Assembly: GCA_947172415.1 (NCBI GenBank)
Contig: OX359197.1
Span: forward strand, 6,697,673-6,761,672
DNA length: 64,000 nucleotides
Source of the DNA: Chondrosia reniformis
Lineage: Eukaryota; Porifera; Demospongiae; Chondrillida; Chondrillidae
Direction of reading: 5' to 3'
A program made the translations under genes and the position numbers. Below are positions 50,246 through 61,515 of this stretch, one piece after another. How positions within the stretch are numbered: the first letter of the stretch is position 1; each line of letters opens with the position of its first letter. The notes beneath the pieces were generated by a model. The model was not told the DNA's origin and did not search any database. It saw nothing but the letters and a program-made list of their open reading frames with translations.

Positions 50246-50372
50246 TGTCAACTAGACACCTGTGTTGCAATCTTCCAAAATACGTATATAACACTTCCCT
50301 AGAACGTGTTTTGGTAGCTCCTTGAAAGATACTACTCCAGTTAAATTGGGTATATGAATATTCCACTAGTCC

Positions 50373-50378
50373 TTTATA
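50373..50378 (-). promoter_or_regulatory. TATA box of gene B
   Basis: Minus strand gatataaaggact. The same context (gatataaaaggact) precedes gene H at 62,472-62,467, at almost the same distance (126-128 bp) from the ATG, which supports a working core promoter. Confidence 0.6.
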
Positions 50379-50869
50379 TCATCTGGTCTGTCTATTGGTT
50401 CCTGCTTTTGGTAACCTAAAACGGATGTTGAGTTGAGGTAGCATACCCTGTGATCATGAAACTATTGCTATAGGGATATTCCTGCTATCAATTTCATGAA
50501 CTCCACCCCCTTAATGTATTAAAGTGTTTGTCCAATAATAAATGGCTTCTAAAGTAGATATTGTGTATATTTTCATTATAATGTTATGTACTTTGGCAAA
50601 GTGAAAATAGTCATGTATAAACCCAATTAAATTGTAGTACAATATGTATGGCTGTATGGCTGTAGTGCCAATAATACTAGTTGACAGTACAGTACACACC
50701 AATGATGAATGCATAGGACTATTACAAACATTAGGGTTAAAACTGGAGAGAGAGGGGTCCCTAAATCAATTAATCGATAAAAGCTCCTTTAAGAGATACG
50801 TACATCTAGTCATGTGATACACTAAATTATGTGTCAAAAATATATTGTGCTGACAGCCTGTTAACATGA
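50379..50869. other. Spacer between gene B and fragment C
   Basis: About 490 bp, AT-rich; nothing recognisable besides the right-hand loss of homology of fragment C. Confidence 0.5.
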
Positions 50870-51060
50870 GAGTATCCACTGGATCCACCTGAGAGATCCA
50901 GACATGGCTTGTAGTAGTTGCTGTGCCAGACCATATCTGTAGTTCTAGGATTAACCTCCACATAAGAGTGCTTCCCCACCTATCATGTACATATACTCAA
51001 AATATTACTACGTAGGTCTACTGTGACATGACTATTGATAATGGAGGATGGTCACTGGTA
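50870..51060 (-). pseudogene. Fragment C of the fibrinogen-like family with a micro-inversion
   Basis: Minus strand 50,979-50,870 encodes GKHSYVEVNPRTTDMVWHSN then YYKPCLDLSGG, closest to gene F, then homology stops. The piece that should precede it, YCDMTIDNGGWSLV, is on the opposite (plus) strand at about 51,018-51,059, and the intron sequence next to it is also reversed, while sequence beyond 51,061 is back in the expected orientation. So about 80 bp (50,980-51,060) have been inverted in place. No exons 1-3. Dead. Confidence 0.85.
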
Positions 51061-51507
51061 TGTGTAGGTGTGACTAATGGTTAAGTCAAGTCAATACAGT
51101 TATAGGGAGTTATATAAAACCTGTGCTAAGGCAATGACTGAATTACTAATATCACTGCAAGTGCATATATAAGATTTAGGTAGCTATAATACGTAAGTTG
51201 TATTTCACCTGCATAGCCTGCTCTTCTGAGTAGCTAGTTTGAACTGTCTATGCATATGTATGTAGAGTATAATAGCAGCTACATATTTATTACTCCTGTT
51301 TTATGCATACATCACAATGCAAGCAGATGTAACTAGTTAAATCCTTGTGGTAACCACTTTCCATGCAGAAAAATGAATCATTCAAAATAATAGACATACA
51401 TGTAACATAGCTAATGATATAAAGGATTTAACATTTTTATATACGTATCTCTAGTAGTGTTGTGTACATTGAAGTTATAGCATTTGATGTAAACTATTAG
51501 AGAATTC
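51061..51507. other. Spacer between fragment C and gene D
   Basis: Left part matches the intron next to gene F (taatggttaagtcaagtc); right part matches the 3' flanks of genes E and G (catagctaatgatataaagg). So this is a junction of two duplicated units. Confidence 0.6.
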
Positions 51508-53616
51508 TTAACGAACAAATATGGCCACTGTCATTTGAACACGGTAAGAGGATGATGATATGTGGGATGGTAATACACAATGAATCCAGCGATGATCATC
51601 ATTTACATTATTAATTGTATCAGTGTCAAGATTACCAGCTGCAGTCCACTTAGCTAGTGCTAGTCCAGTAATAGCTCCACTCTCTTTCTGTGGATATGGA
51701 GCTACTCCTCGACTCTGACTTCTAGTACAATGATCCACAATCCTAACAGGGTCAAATAGAGTAGTTCCAGTCCAGTGATAGTCAATATTCCTGTTAAAAT
51801 CTCCTTTGTAAGCATACACCATTTTTTTATTGTGATATGCCACAATGAGTGTCTCTTGTGGGTTGAATCTAATCTTCCTTGGTACATTACACCATCCATC
51901 TGATCCACCATTGAGATCAAGACATGGTTTATAGAAATCACTGTACCAGAACATAGAAGAGTTTCTAGTTACTTCAAAATATGAATGTTTCCATACCAAA
52001 TGCCATCCTCCACCATTAAAACTGAAATCACAATATACCTAATAAGGAACATACATATAATAGTACAGTGTTTTACATAGTTATTGCAGAGTAGGCATAG
52101 CATGTATGATGGTGTAATATATTATTCAATTTATGCAGTTCTTGTATACGTACATGTGTATTGTAATATTTAATATATACAATCAGGCACACACATGAAA
52201 TATCTAAGATATCATTTTCCTACATGCTATATGCCTATTCTGTAAAAGAGCCTATAGGGGAACTAAATCTGAAGAGAGCTTTGGATGAAGATACAGGAGT
52301 CTTTTCTTCCTTCTTTTCCCTGCTTTCATCTTCTTCTCCACTGGGTCAGACAGCCGTTTCTTGGAATTCCACTCTTCATCAGTGATCCTGGGAGTCTTTG
52401 TCTTTTTCTTTATCTTGATCCTCTGTGAATCCTTGGCATGCACACTTAAATACTCTAAACCTGTCATATTTACAGTTCAGACTGCATTTCAATTTAAGTT
52501 TACTTGAATAGATTCTTCTTCTTCTGTGCATGGGTCTTTAACTTTAACCCAGAATATTCCAGTATTGTAAAGGTTATATAACTTTGAGATGCAAGTTTTG
52601 CTTAACTTGTCTGCAATATCCTTGCAAGATTTTCCTGGTAGTGACTTTGTTTGCCCATATGCTGTGAGAAGACTACAGAGACACTCAATAAATAATATAC
52701 TGTACGTATGTACGCACATACAGATAGTGTTTACATTAATGATATGTATATATACTCTAATCATGAAAAATTGGGGATACATTTAAGACTATATGATTTT
52801 ATGTTAACATTCTACTGTATAACAGCCACTCTACAGCACTCTACAGCCACTCCTTTACTAAATAGTAGAAATGCACTTACATACTGTATACTCTGCACAA
52901 CCACCAAAACCTGGTAGTTACATAGTTAACAGAAAAGGAAATGGCAACACTTAAAATGTAAGTCCTAGCTATGGTTGGTTCGCCTTGATGTATAAAACTT
53001 TGTTTTGAATTGTCATTTCAAAAGAAATAAAAAGGTATTTGCTATAAATTGATTCAACTTATTTACTTTCGTGCAATCCACTACTTATTGTGGCAAATCC
53101 ATACAGTTTGGCAAGGAATACTGTCATTCTTCAGTTGCTGAGGAAAGACCTCTCCTTCATTGCTACAATTAGGGTAGTTCTGAGGTCGGGTTAGTGGATC
53201 TGTATCTGATGTCCTCTACAAATATATATACAATTAGATATTGATGTAATTAGTTAGTGATACTGTACATATGTCAAGAGCATTATAGTAACTTATAGAA
53301 AATGCACTTTTAGCACACATTCTTCTTGAGTCTTCCTGATGTATATAATATCAATTCATAGCTTTCAGTTTTATACTTATACAGTTGCAGAATTTACAAA
53401 AGATTGGCCTTTAATTTAGCATTTTAAGTCACATGTATAGACTGCTAGCTTACCAAAGTAGAATATGTTAATAGATGAGGATGCAGTTAATTCATTTGTG
53501 ATCACACATACCTTGACGATGTTGCGTGGTACTCCTGATGAAGCAACACACAGCCCAACAAGTATTACTGTGGTAATACGATGGATTTTGGAGATATTTC
53601 CACACTTTAGTGTCAT
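51508..53616 (-). pseudogene. Fibrinogen-like gene D, stop codon in exon 2
   Basis: Exons 53512-53616, 53067-53215, 52504-52672, 51508-52038 with intact splice sites and phases. Signal peptide exon reads MTLKCGNISKIHRITTVILV. Exon 2 matches gene G almost codon for codon but has TAG at 53083-53081 where G has CAA (Gln) in ICHNKQW, so translation would end before the fibrinogen-like part. Exons 3 and 4 remain open (SLPGKSCKDIADKLSK; GGGWHLVWKHSYFEV; QMTVAIFVR). Either a very young pseudogene, a sequencing error, or a gene making a short secreted Cys-rich peptide. Intron 3 holds an open stretch (52,252-52,467) related to one in gene B. TATAAA at 53,706-53,701. Confidence 0.8.
52252..52467 (-). 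other. Conserved basic open stretch inside intron 3 of gene D
   Basis: Codes for KKKTKTPRITDEEWNSKKRL and SDPVEKKMKAGKRRKKRL, ending SDLVPL and a stop. Gene B intron 3 has the same segment with the stop in the same place, and a third relative lies in the intron of the cyclase gene at 40,030-40,115. Probably a retrocopied or repeat-borne fragment of an unknown basic protein. Confidence 0.45.
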
Positions 53617-53934
53617 TACAAATTGCAGACGGATATCTAGATCTGTGCTGCTGTGTTTGTATGCAGTAGCTTCCTCTAGCTGTGTGCATGTGTCTCTGCT
53701 TTTATATTCACACCAGTTGGGGAGTTTCCTACAACTATTTTGTGAACTCCACCTTTCTTAAGATTTGGAATTTTACTAACCTGTTATGTTTGGTTAAGAT
53801 AACCCCTCCAGGCCCCACTGGTCTCTGATTATCAGCTCCTTCTGATAATAAAGTCATCCCTAATTAGCTATTATAGTGTGATGGCAACTAATTACCTACT
53901 TTGTAGTTAGTATAAGAGGAACAACAACATGAAT
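53617..53934. promoter_or_regulatory. Promoter region of gene D
   Basis: TATAAAAGCAGAGAC on the minus strand (TATAAA 53,706-53,701), 85-90 bp before the ATG; the same block, with aaactccccaactggtgtga just upstream of it, precedes gene E. No gene seen in the rest. Confidence 0.6.
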
Positions 53935-54090
53935 GGAGCATTGCTGTGGCAATTATAGCTCAGTGGTATAGCACTGGTGGGCATAACCAGCTGTTCTGGA
54001 TTTGATTCCTAGCAATTGCTTCTTCGTGTTTTTCCCTCCTCATGATCTTTGTGGAATGATTGCTTGTGGTTTGATTGTTACTTTAATTAT
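53935..54090 (+). mobile_element. tRNA-derived SINE
   Basis: RNA polymerase III promoter like that of a tRNA: A box tagctcagtgg (53,956-53,966) and B box ggatttgattcc (53,998-54,009), 31 bp apart, in a tRNA-like head starting ctgtggcaattatagctcag. It is not a tRNA gene: the arms do not fold. A shortened relative lies at 43,598. Confidence 0.75.
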
Positions 54091-54733
54091 TCATGTGTTT
54101 ATCTCATGAGTTCATCTGCAAGTTGTAATATTTTACATGTTGTTATTGTTTTATAATTTAAATTATTACCTCTTTCTTGCACCAACTAATTTGACAATTT
54201 TATTACTTGATAATATGTACATTGTATAAAGGTTGTATTACCTTTCCTCAGTTTTCTGCTCAGATTTAAGATGACTGTATTATCCATAAATACAAAGGTC
54301 TGTTATCTCCATCATTTCTTCCAGAGTAGATTAATTCTTAGTCAACACAACAGAAGATATTGTAATTTGGTTCATTATTACCCATAAACCAGTAGTCATT
54401 GAGATGTGATCTAAGAGATATACTAAATTGCATACTCTTATTGCAACACATCCAACAAACAGTCCAACAGTGTAGCTTTGATTAGACATGTGATATTCTC
54501 TACAAGTACCCTTAGTACGTGAATAACCACAAAAATGGAAATGTAAAGCCTTTGTTTATCCTTGTGGTAACCACTTTCCAGAATAAATGAATCATTCATA
54601 ATTATACACACGTAACATAGCTAATGATATAAAGGATCAAATAATCTAGTAGAGTGTTGTGTACATTGAAGCTATAGCAACTGCTGTAAACTAATTGTAA
54701 AATATGTAGTTAGTGTTTGAGTTCAGAGTGTTC
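54091..54733. other. 3' flank of gene E
   Basis: From about 54,480 the sequence is nearly the same as 58,493-58,719 downstream of gene G (attagacatgtgatattctc, catagctaatgatataaagg), showing that the duplication unit includes at least 240 bp of 3' flank. No gene. Confidence 0.7.
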
Positions 54734-56337
54734 TTAACGAACAAATATGGCCACTGTCATTTGAACATTATTAGCAGTAGATGATATGGAGGATGGTAAT
54801 TGACAATGAGCCCAACGATCATCATCAGTTCCGTCACCATCAATTGTATCAGTGGCACTATGACCAGGCCACTTAGCTAGTACTAGTCCAGTAATAGCCG
54901 CACTCTCTTTCTGTGGATAAGGAGGTACTCCTTGACTCTGACTTCTAGTACAATGATCCACTATCATAGTAGGATCCATCAGAGTAGATCCAGTCCAGTG
55001 ATAGTCAATATTCCTGTTAAAACCTCCTTTATAAGCATACACCATAACTCCATTGTGATATGCTGCAATGAGCATCTCTGTAGGATTGAATCTATTCTTC
55101 CTCGGTATGTTACACCATCCATCTGATCCACCATTGAGATCAAGACATGGTTTATAGAAATCACTGTACCAGAACATAGAAGAGTTTCTAAGAGTAACTT
55201 CCATATATGAATGTTTCCAAACTATAGTCCATCCTCCTCCATCCAAAAGAAAATCACAATACACCTATTTAATAATAATACATGTACACATACGTATATG
55301 TATGTACCAAACTTAAGCCATGAGTATGTAACACTGTGCCATATGTGTATATATATGTACTGCAATAGGTTCTAATTTTTACATGCATTTCTTTGTATAG
55401 GCAACACAATAAGATATACGTATTTACTTACTCCTTTCATTAAAAATACCATCTTATAATTCAGTTTACCTGTATAGTTTCTTCCTCTATGCATTGATTA
55501 TCAGCTTTGATCCAAAATGGAGTGTTTTGAAAGGAAAGATACTCTTTTAAGCAGGTTTTCCTCAAAGTGTCTGATATGTCCTTGCAAGATTTGCCTGGTA
55601 GTGACTTCATTTGTCCATATGCTGTGATAATACTATATAGAGACAATAAACATACAATCAATGGAATACATAAACCTGAGATTGTATTATTCCATAGTCA
55701 TATTCTACTAAGTACAAATCTGTTTTTTGATTAAAGACAAAATGTCTACAGGAATAAAGTATACACCTACATAGACCTACACTTTACAACACTAATAAAG
55801 TAGAGATTTTATTTATGTTAATAAGATAATATATACGTATTATACGTGAATGTAAATATCAACACTTGTAACTGAGTATAAAGTTCAACCAGACTCTCTC
55901 AATTGTATAAAACTCTTAATTTATTTTTATTATCATTTAAAATCTCCAAAATAGAACATTATTCACTGCCTACGCACTTGTGTGGTATCCATTGCTCATT
56001 GTGACATATCCATATTTGGCACGTAGCAGTAACATTTTGCAGCTGCTGAGGAAAGATCTCTCCTTCATTGTTACAGTTGGGATAGCCTTCAGGAAGGGTT
56101 AATGGATCTGTATCTGATTTTCTCTATAAAATATAATAATGCAGTAAATCTATCATTGCTTAGATACATTATTTTTTAAAAATGTTCTAATAAATATTTT
56201 ATTTTACTGTACTTGTGCATGATCACCCATACCTTGATGATGTTATGTGGTACTCCTGATGAGGCAACACACAGCCCAACCAGTATTACTATGGTAATAC
56301 AATGGCCCTTGAGGGTATTTTCACACTTCAGTGTCAT
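54734..56337 (-). CDS. Secreted fibrinogen-like protein, gene E (314 aa, 4 exons)
   Basis: Exons 56233-56337, 55978-56123, 55470-55632, 54734-55264 (945 nt, phase continuous). Signal exon MTLKCENTLKGHCITIVILV, nearly the same as in D. Exon 2 NCNNEGEIFPQQLQN and WICHNEQW. Exon 3 SLPGKSCKDISDTLRK, ending EEETIQ. Exon 4 opens VYCDFLLDGGGWTIVWKHSY, the copy closest to the fibrinogen signature, and ends QMTVAIFVR. Cys in exon 4: YCD, KPCLD, GWCN, DHCTR, AHCQL. Appears intact. TATAAA at 56,427-56,422, about 85-90 bp before the ATG, in a block shared with D. Confidence 0.9.
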
Positions 56338-56756
56338 TACAAACAGCTGTACAACTAAAACTGTGCTACTGTCTTCGTATGCAATAGCTTCCTCTATCTA
56401 TGTATGTGTTGTGCGTCTGCTTTTATATTCACACCAGTTGGGGAGTTTCCTGCAATCAGTTTCATGAACTTGCCTTTTGCCTTAGGAATTTGTTGTTCAC
56501 TATATCTAATTTGTCGCATGAATTCATCTGCTTTTAACGTTTAATGTAATTTATCACACTCACTGCTGCTGTCATTGTTATATTATTAAAATAATTGTTT
56601 TCAAATACCTTTATCTTGCACTAGCAAATTGAACCAATCAAGATAATTTACAGTATCACATAAATACAGCTTTTGTATGTACGTATATATAATACACTTA
56701 TAGTATTTTATACTCTTTTTCTTCTTCAAATTCTGCTTCATCAGAGTTGTTATATA
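56338..56756. promoter_or_regulatory. Promoter region of gene E
   Basis: TATAAAAGCAGACGC on the minus strand at about 56,427-56,413 and the conserved aactccccaactggtgtga beside it. The rest is AT-rich and empty. Confidence 0.55.
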
Positions 56757-56872
56757 CAGTAACAACCAAAATAGCCACTGCTCTACAGGAATAAATATCT
56801 ATAGGGTGTTAGTGGACAGTTGAACTCAAAGACATCAGTTCTATAATTATCAATTGTGTTAGTGTTGATAAT
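56757..56872 (-). pseudogene. Strongly decayed end of a fibrinogen-like exon 4
   Basis: aacaaccaaaatagccactg and, 80 bp on, tatcaattgtgttagtgttg resemble the last exon's end in the intact copies (aacgaacaaatatggccact and attaattgtatcagtgtc) at matching distance. Many indels. Suggests an older, lost copy between E and F. Confidence 0.45.
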
Positions 56873-57429
56873 ATACGTGTATACATATATTATTCTGGTT
56901 TACCTGTAATTGATTGACATACACATTTAATAGGGTCCAAATACATATACATATGCCTATAATTTTATTTCTGATATCTGTATTTATAATTGCAAACCTC
57001 CTTGGTCTGTAAGGTCTTACTAAGAGATTGAGTAACATTCTGAGCTTCACCAGTACATACGTACGTATAGCATCACAAACCTCATTATTCAATTTGACTG
57101 TTTCTTTAATAAGCTGTATAATTTTACAGCAATGATTGGGACAGAGATTATAACTGCTAGATTAATAAAGGTTGCCAAATGGAAACCCAAGAAAACTATT
57201 TTACAAAGAAAAGGTTTTGTATATCACTAACAAATCCAATAAATAGTGATGTAGATTAGTGATATTCCGATCTAAAATTATATAAAATATTTAGTATTTG
57301 CATTTATTCCATATACGTATAGCTAATAGGTATAATATTACACTTGTGTTCATTGGATCTATAGCATTTGTTGTAAATTACATATCTGTGAAACTTATAT
57401 ATAGTTGGCTTTTGAGTTCAGAGATTTCT
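56873..57429. other. Spacer
   Basis: AT-rich, many TACGTA palindromes, no gene seen. Confidence 0.5.
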
Positions 57430-57934
57430 TAACGAACAAATATGGCCACTGTCATTTGAACTTGATAAGACCGAGATGATATGGAGGATGGTAGTAGACA
57501 AAGATACCAGCGATCATCAAGTCCTACTCCATCAATTGTATCACTATTAATATTCCCAGGCCACTTAGCTAGTGTTAGTCCAGGAACTGCATAGCTACCC
57601 CTCGACTCTGACTTCTAGCACACTGATCCACAATCCTAACAGGGTCCAGTAGAGTAGCTCCAGTCCAGTGACAGTCAATATTCCTGTTAAAACCCCCTTT
57701 ATAAGCATATACCATAACTCCATTGTGATATGCAGCAATGATCATCTCTTTTGGATTGAATCTAATCTTCATTGGTACATTACACCAACCATTGGATCCA
57801 CTATTGAGATCCAGACATGGCTTGTAGTAGTCGCTGTGCCAGACCATATCTGTAGTTCTAGGATTAACCTCCCAATAAGAGTGCTTCCACACCAGTGACC
57901 ATCCTCCATTGTCAGTAGTCATGTCACAGTAGAC
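57430..57934 (-). pseudogene. Fibrinogen-like gene F, only exon 4 left, frameshifted
   Basis: Starts VYCDMTTDNGGWSLVWKHSY behind a 3' splice site at 57,935, continues WHSDYYKPCLDLNSGSNGW and YAYKGGFNRNIDCHWTGATL, then loses about 30 bp near 57,581-57,598 (between GVA and GLTLAK) and shifts frame into a stop. The remainder ends normally with QMTVAIFVR. Between here and gene G no exons 1-3 were found. It shares the VNPRTTDMVWHS variant with fragment C. Confidence 0.85.
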
Positions 57935-58719
57935 CTAGAAATATTTTGAATATATGTACGTCTACATGATAGTTGCATGTATAAAATCTTGTATAGTAAT
58001 GGTTAGGTCAAGTCAACACAGTTACATGTACATACGTACATAGTGATATAGGGAGTTGTATAAAATCACTACTTTTTTAACTATACATTGAACTGTATAC
58101 TGTATGCTGTATTTGAAATGTTATATATTGTTTCTATAATTTTGGTACAGCGTTTACTAATTTATATAAGAATTTGTGATTTCAATATAAAAATGATCAG
58201 AATCCATTTTAATTGGATAAAATGATAAACTTTTTATGCATAATATATGTAGAGTATATATAGCAGCTTTGTATTCATATATTAATTCCATCTCATACAT
58301 ACATCACAGATGTGATAGTTAAATTTAATGTACGTATATAGTCAACACAACAGAAGATGTTGTATATAATTTATAATTTGTCATTTGTATAACCCTTGTC
58401 TCACAAACCAGTAGTCATATATTAAGTTGTGGTCCAAGCCATACACCAAGTTGTATATATACTATTATTGCAACACATCCAACAAACAGTCCAACTTTGA
58501 TTAGACATGTGATATTCTCTACAAGTACCCTTAGTACGTAATTAACGACACAAAATGGAAATGTAAAGCCTTTGTCATCATTCATAATTATACACACGTA
58601 ACATAGCTAATGATATAAAGGATCAAATATTCTAGTAGAGTGTTGTGTACATTGAAGCTATAGCAACTGATGTAAACTAATTATAAAATATGTAGTTAGT
58701 GTTTGAGTTCAGAGAGTTC
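57935..58719. other. Spacer between F and G
   Basis: Left part shared with the region next to fragment C; right part (58,493-58,719) shared with the 3' flank of gene E. No exons found. Confidence 0.65.
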
Positions 58720-60617
58720 TTAACGAACAAATATGGCCACTGTCATTTGAACACTTTGAGCAGCAGATGATATGAAGGATGGTAGTTGACATTGTTCCCA
58801 GCGATCATCATCAGTTCCATGACCATCAATTGTATCAGTGTCACCATTACTAGGCCACTTAGCTAGTGCCAGTCCAGTAATAGCAGCACTCTTCTTCTGT
58901 GGATAAGGAGCTACTCCTTGACTAGAAGATCTAGTACAGTGATCCACAATCCTAACAGGGTCAAATAGAGTAGTTCCAGTCCAGTGATAGTCGATATTCC
59001 TGTTGAAACCTCCTTTGTAAGCATACACCTTTTTTTTATTGTGATATGCCACAATGAGTGTCTCTTGTGGGTTGAATCTAATCTTCCTTGGTATGTTACA
59101 CCATCCATTGGATCCACTATTGAGGTCAAGACATGGTTTATAGAAATCACTGTACCAGAACATGGAAGAGTTTGTAGGAGTAACTTCCACATATGAATGT
59201 TTCCATACCAAATTCCATCCTCCACCATTAAAATTGAAATCACAATATACCTAATAATACATATACGGAACATATATATAATAGTACATTGTTAGGTCAT
59301 TGCAGAGTAGGCATAGCATGTATTAAGGTATAATATATTATTCATGTAAAGTGTATTTATGCAGTTCTTGTACGTATATGTATACGTACATTTGTACACG
59401 TTTATTTTGTAATATATATACAATCAGGCACACACACGCACACTTAAATACTCTAAACCTGTCATATTTACAGTTCAGACCGCATTTCAATTAAGTTTAC
59501 TTGAATAGATTCTTCTTCTCCTGTACATGGGTCTTTAACTTTGACCCAGAATACTCCAGTTTTGTAAAGGTTATATAACTTTGAGATGCAAGGTTCGCTT
59601 AATTTATCTTGAATATCTTTGCAAGATTTTCCTGGTAGTGACTTTGTTTTCCCATATGCTGTGAGAAGACTACAGAGACACTCAATAATTAATATACGTA
59701 CGTACGTACATACAGATAGTGTATACCTTAATGATATGTACGTATATACTCTAATCATGAAAGATTGGTGATACATTTAAGACTCTATGATTTTATGGTA
59801 ACATTCTACAGTCACTCCTTTACTAAACAGTAGAAATGCAGTTACTGCAAGACCAATAGAGATATCCTTACTCAGATTTAATTGTGAAAACTGGTAGTTA
59901 ACAGAAAAGGAAATGTCAACACTTAAAGTGTAAGTCTTAACTACATAAGTTAAGGTTCACTTTGTGTATAAATTGCTTAATTTGTTTTGAATTGTTATTT
60001 CAGAAAGATTTAAAAGGTATTTGCTATAAATAGTGTAGCATTATATATATATTGTACTTTCGTGCAATCCATTGCTTATTGTGGCAAATCCATACAGTTT
60101 GGCATGGAATACTGTCATTCTTCAGTTGCTGAGGAAAGACCTCCCCTTCATTACTACAGTTGGGATAGTTCTGAGGTCGGGTTAGTGGATCTGTATCTGA
60201 TGTCCTCTAGGAATATAATGATGTAATTACGTAGTTAGCGATTATTTATTGAATGTAATGCATTTACGTATAGTACACATCCTTAATTAACAAAGAGTCT
60301 TCCTGATGTACATTATGTACATATCAATTCATAGCTTTCAGTTTAATACTTATATACAGTAGTAGGTGCATAATTTACAAAAGATAGTCCTTTAATTTAG
60401 CATTTTAAGTTACATGTATAGACTACTAGTTTAACCCTTCTCTATGCAAAGATAGGGTAGAATGATATGTTTAAGGCTATATTTAAACACATTCAGCACT
60501 AGATAGTTGTGGTAGTACCTTGAAGACATGATGTGGTCCTCTTGTTGCACCATGAGCTCCAACAAGTGCAGTTATAACTACCAAGAACACTAAGATAATC
60601 CTATTCTGAAGTGACAT
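58720..60617 (-). CDS. Secreted fibrinogen-like protein, gene G (315 aa, 4 exons)
   Basis: Exons 60519-60617, 60058-60206, 59501-59669, 58720-59250 (948 nt, phase continuous). Signal exon MSLQNRIILVFLVVITALVG. Exon 2 RTSDTDPLTRP, NCSNEGEVFPQQLKND, WICHNKQW. Exon 3 SLPGKSCKDIQDKL, GVFWVK. Exon 4 VYCDFNFNGGGWNLVWKHSY to QMTVAIFVR. Intact; it is the closest relative of broken gene D in exons 2-3, although D's signal exon is closer to that of E, so exons have been exchanged between copies. TATAAA at 60,693-60,688, about 71-76 bp before the ATG. Confidence 0.9.
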
Positions 60618-61515
60618 TGTCACTGCAGAATAAGCAATCTGTTAATGTTGTTCAATTTGACAGTTACACTGCCACTGGTACTGTTGCTTTTATATACTAC
60701 CAAAGAGGTGTGTCCTGTTTGAACTCCACCTTATAATTTAGTGTACTTGCAAGTCTTTAAGTAACAAAATTGTTTATCTGTTAATGGTAACTTTTCATCT
60801 TAAAATAACAACTTGTTGCTATGGAACTAGTTCACATTATGTGTATATACTATATACCTAGCTGCTCCCTCAGAACCTTACAATTATTGTAGAACTTAGT
60901 AACCTACTGTAATGCAGCAGATGTATATCTCCTCCTGGGATCCATTCCTTCACTAGAATGTAAGAGCTACACATTTGAAAGTAATTATTAATATGTAATG
61001 TAACAATAATGTGTGTACATATGTATGATCAAATATTATGTTGTACATACGTAAGTCCCTAACTACTTTTACCACTTAGATATATACTCAAGTATATGCC
61101 ACATTATATACGTACATACATACGTATGTTTGTGAAAATATACAGTATTAAGTGGCCTGTAAGAAGCAATTCAGTTACTTGCAGAGGTTTTCACTAGTAG
61201 CTATGTACATAACCAAATACATATACGTATACCAATCAAAATTTATGAATCTGACATTATAGGCATATACGTAAGTATACTATATGTTTTAATTTTGTCA
61301 TAAGTAGTTGTGCCTTTTTGTAATTAATAAAATATTATATGATTTAAAAAAGTAATTTCCAGGATACATTTTTATTAATTAATACTTTAATAAAGTAAAT
61401 AGTTTAGTGAATAGCAAATCATTTATTAAAGTTATTGAATGCACTGTCAATTAGTCTAAATGTGTTTTATTACCAAAATACCTTCACTACCAGCTACTGT
61501 TGTGATAGATGTAGT
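60618..61515. other. Promoter of G and spacer
   Basis: TATATAAAAGCAAC on the minus strand near 60,685-60,698. The remaining 800 bp are AT-rich with TACGTA clusters (61,110-61,130); no gene seen. Confidence 0.5.

Noticed and set aside
53530..53545. CTGATGA as a further hammerhead box
   Set aside because: It lies in the coding exon 1 region of gene D (and similarly of E), and no GAAA or stem II follows.
53956..54009. tRNA gene
   Set aside because: A and B boxes are present but acceptor and anticodon arms do not pair; better explained as a SINE head.
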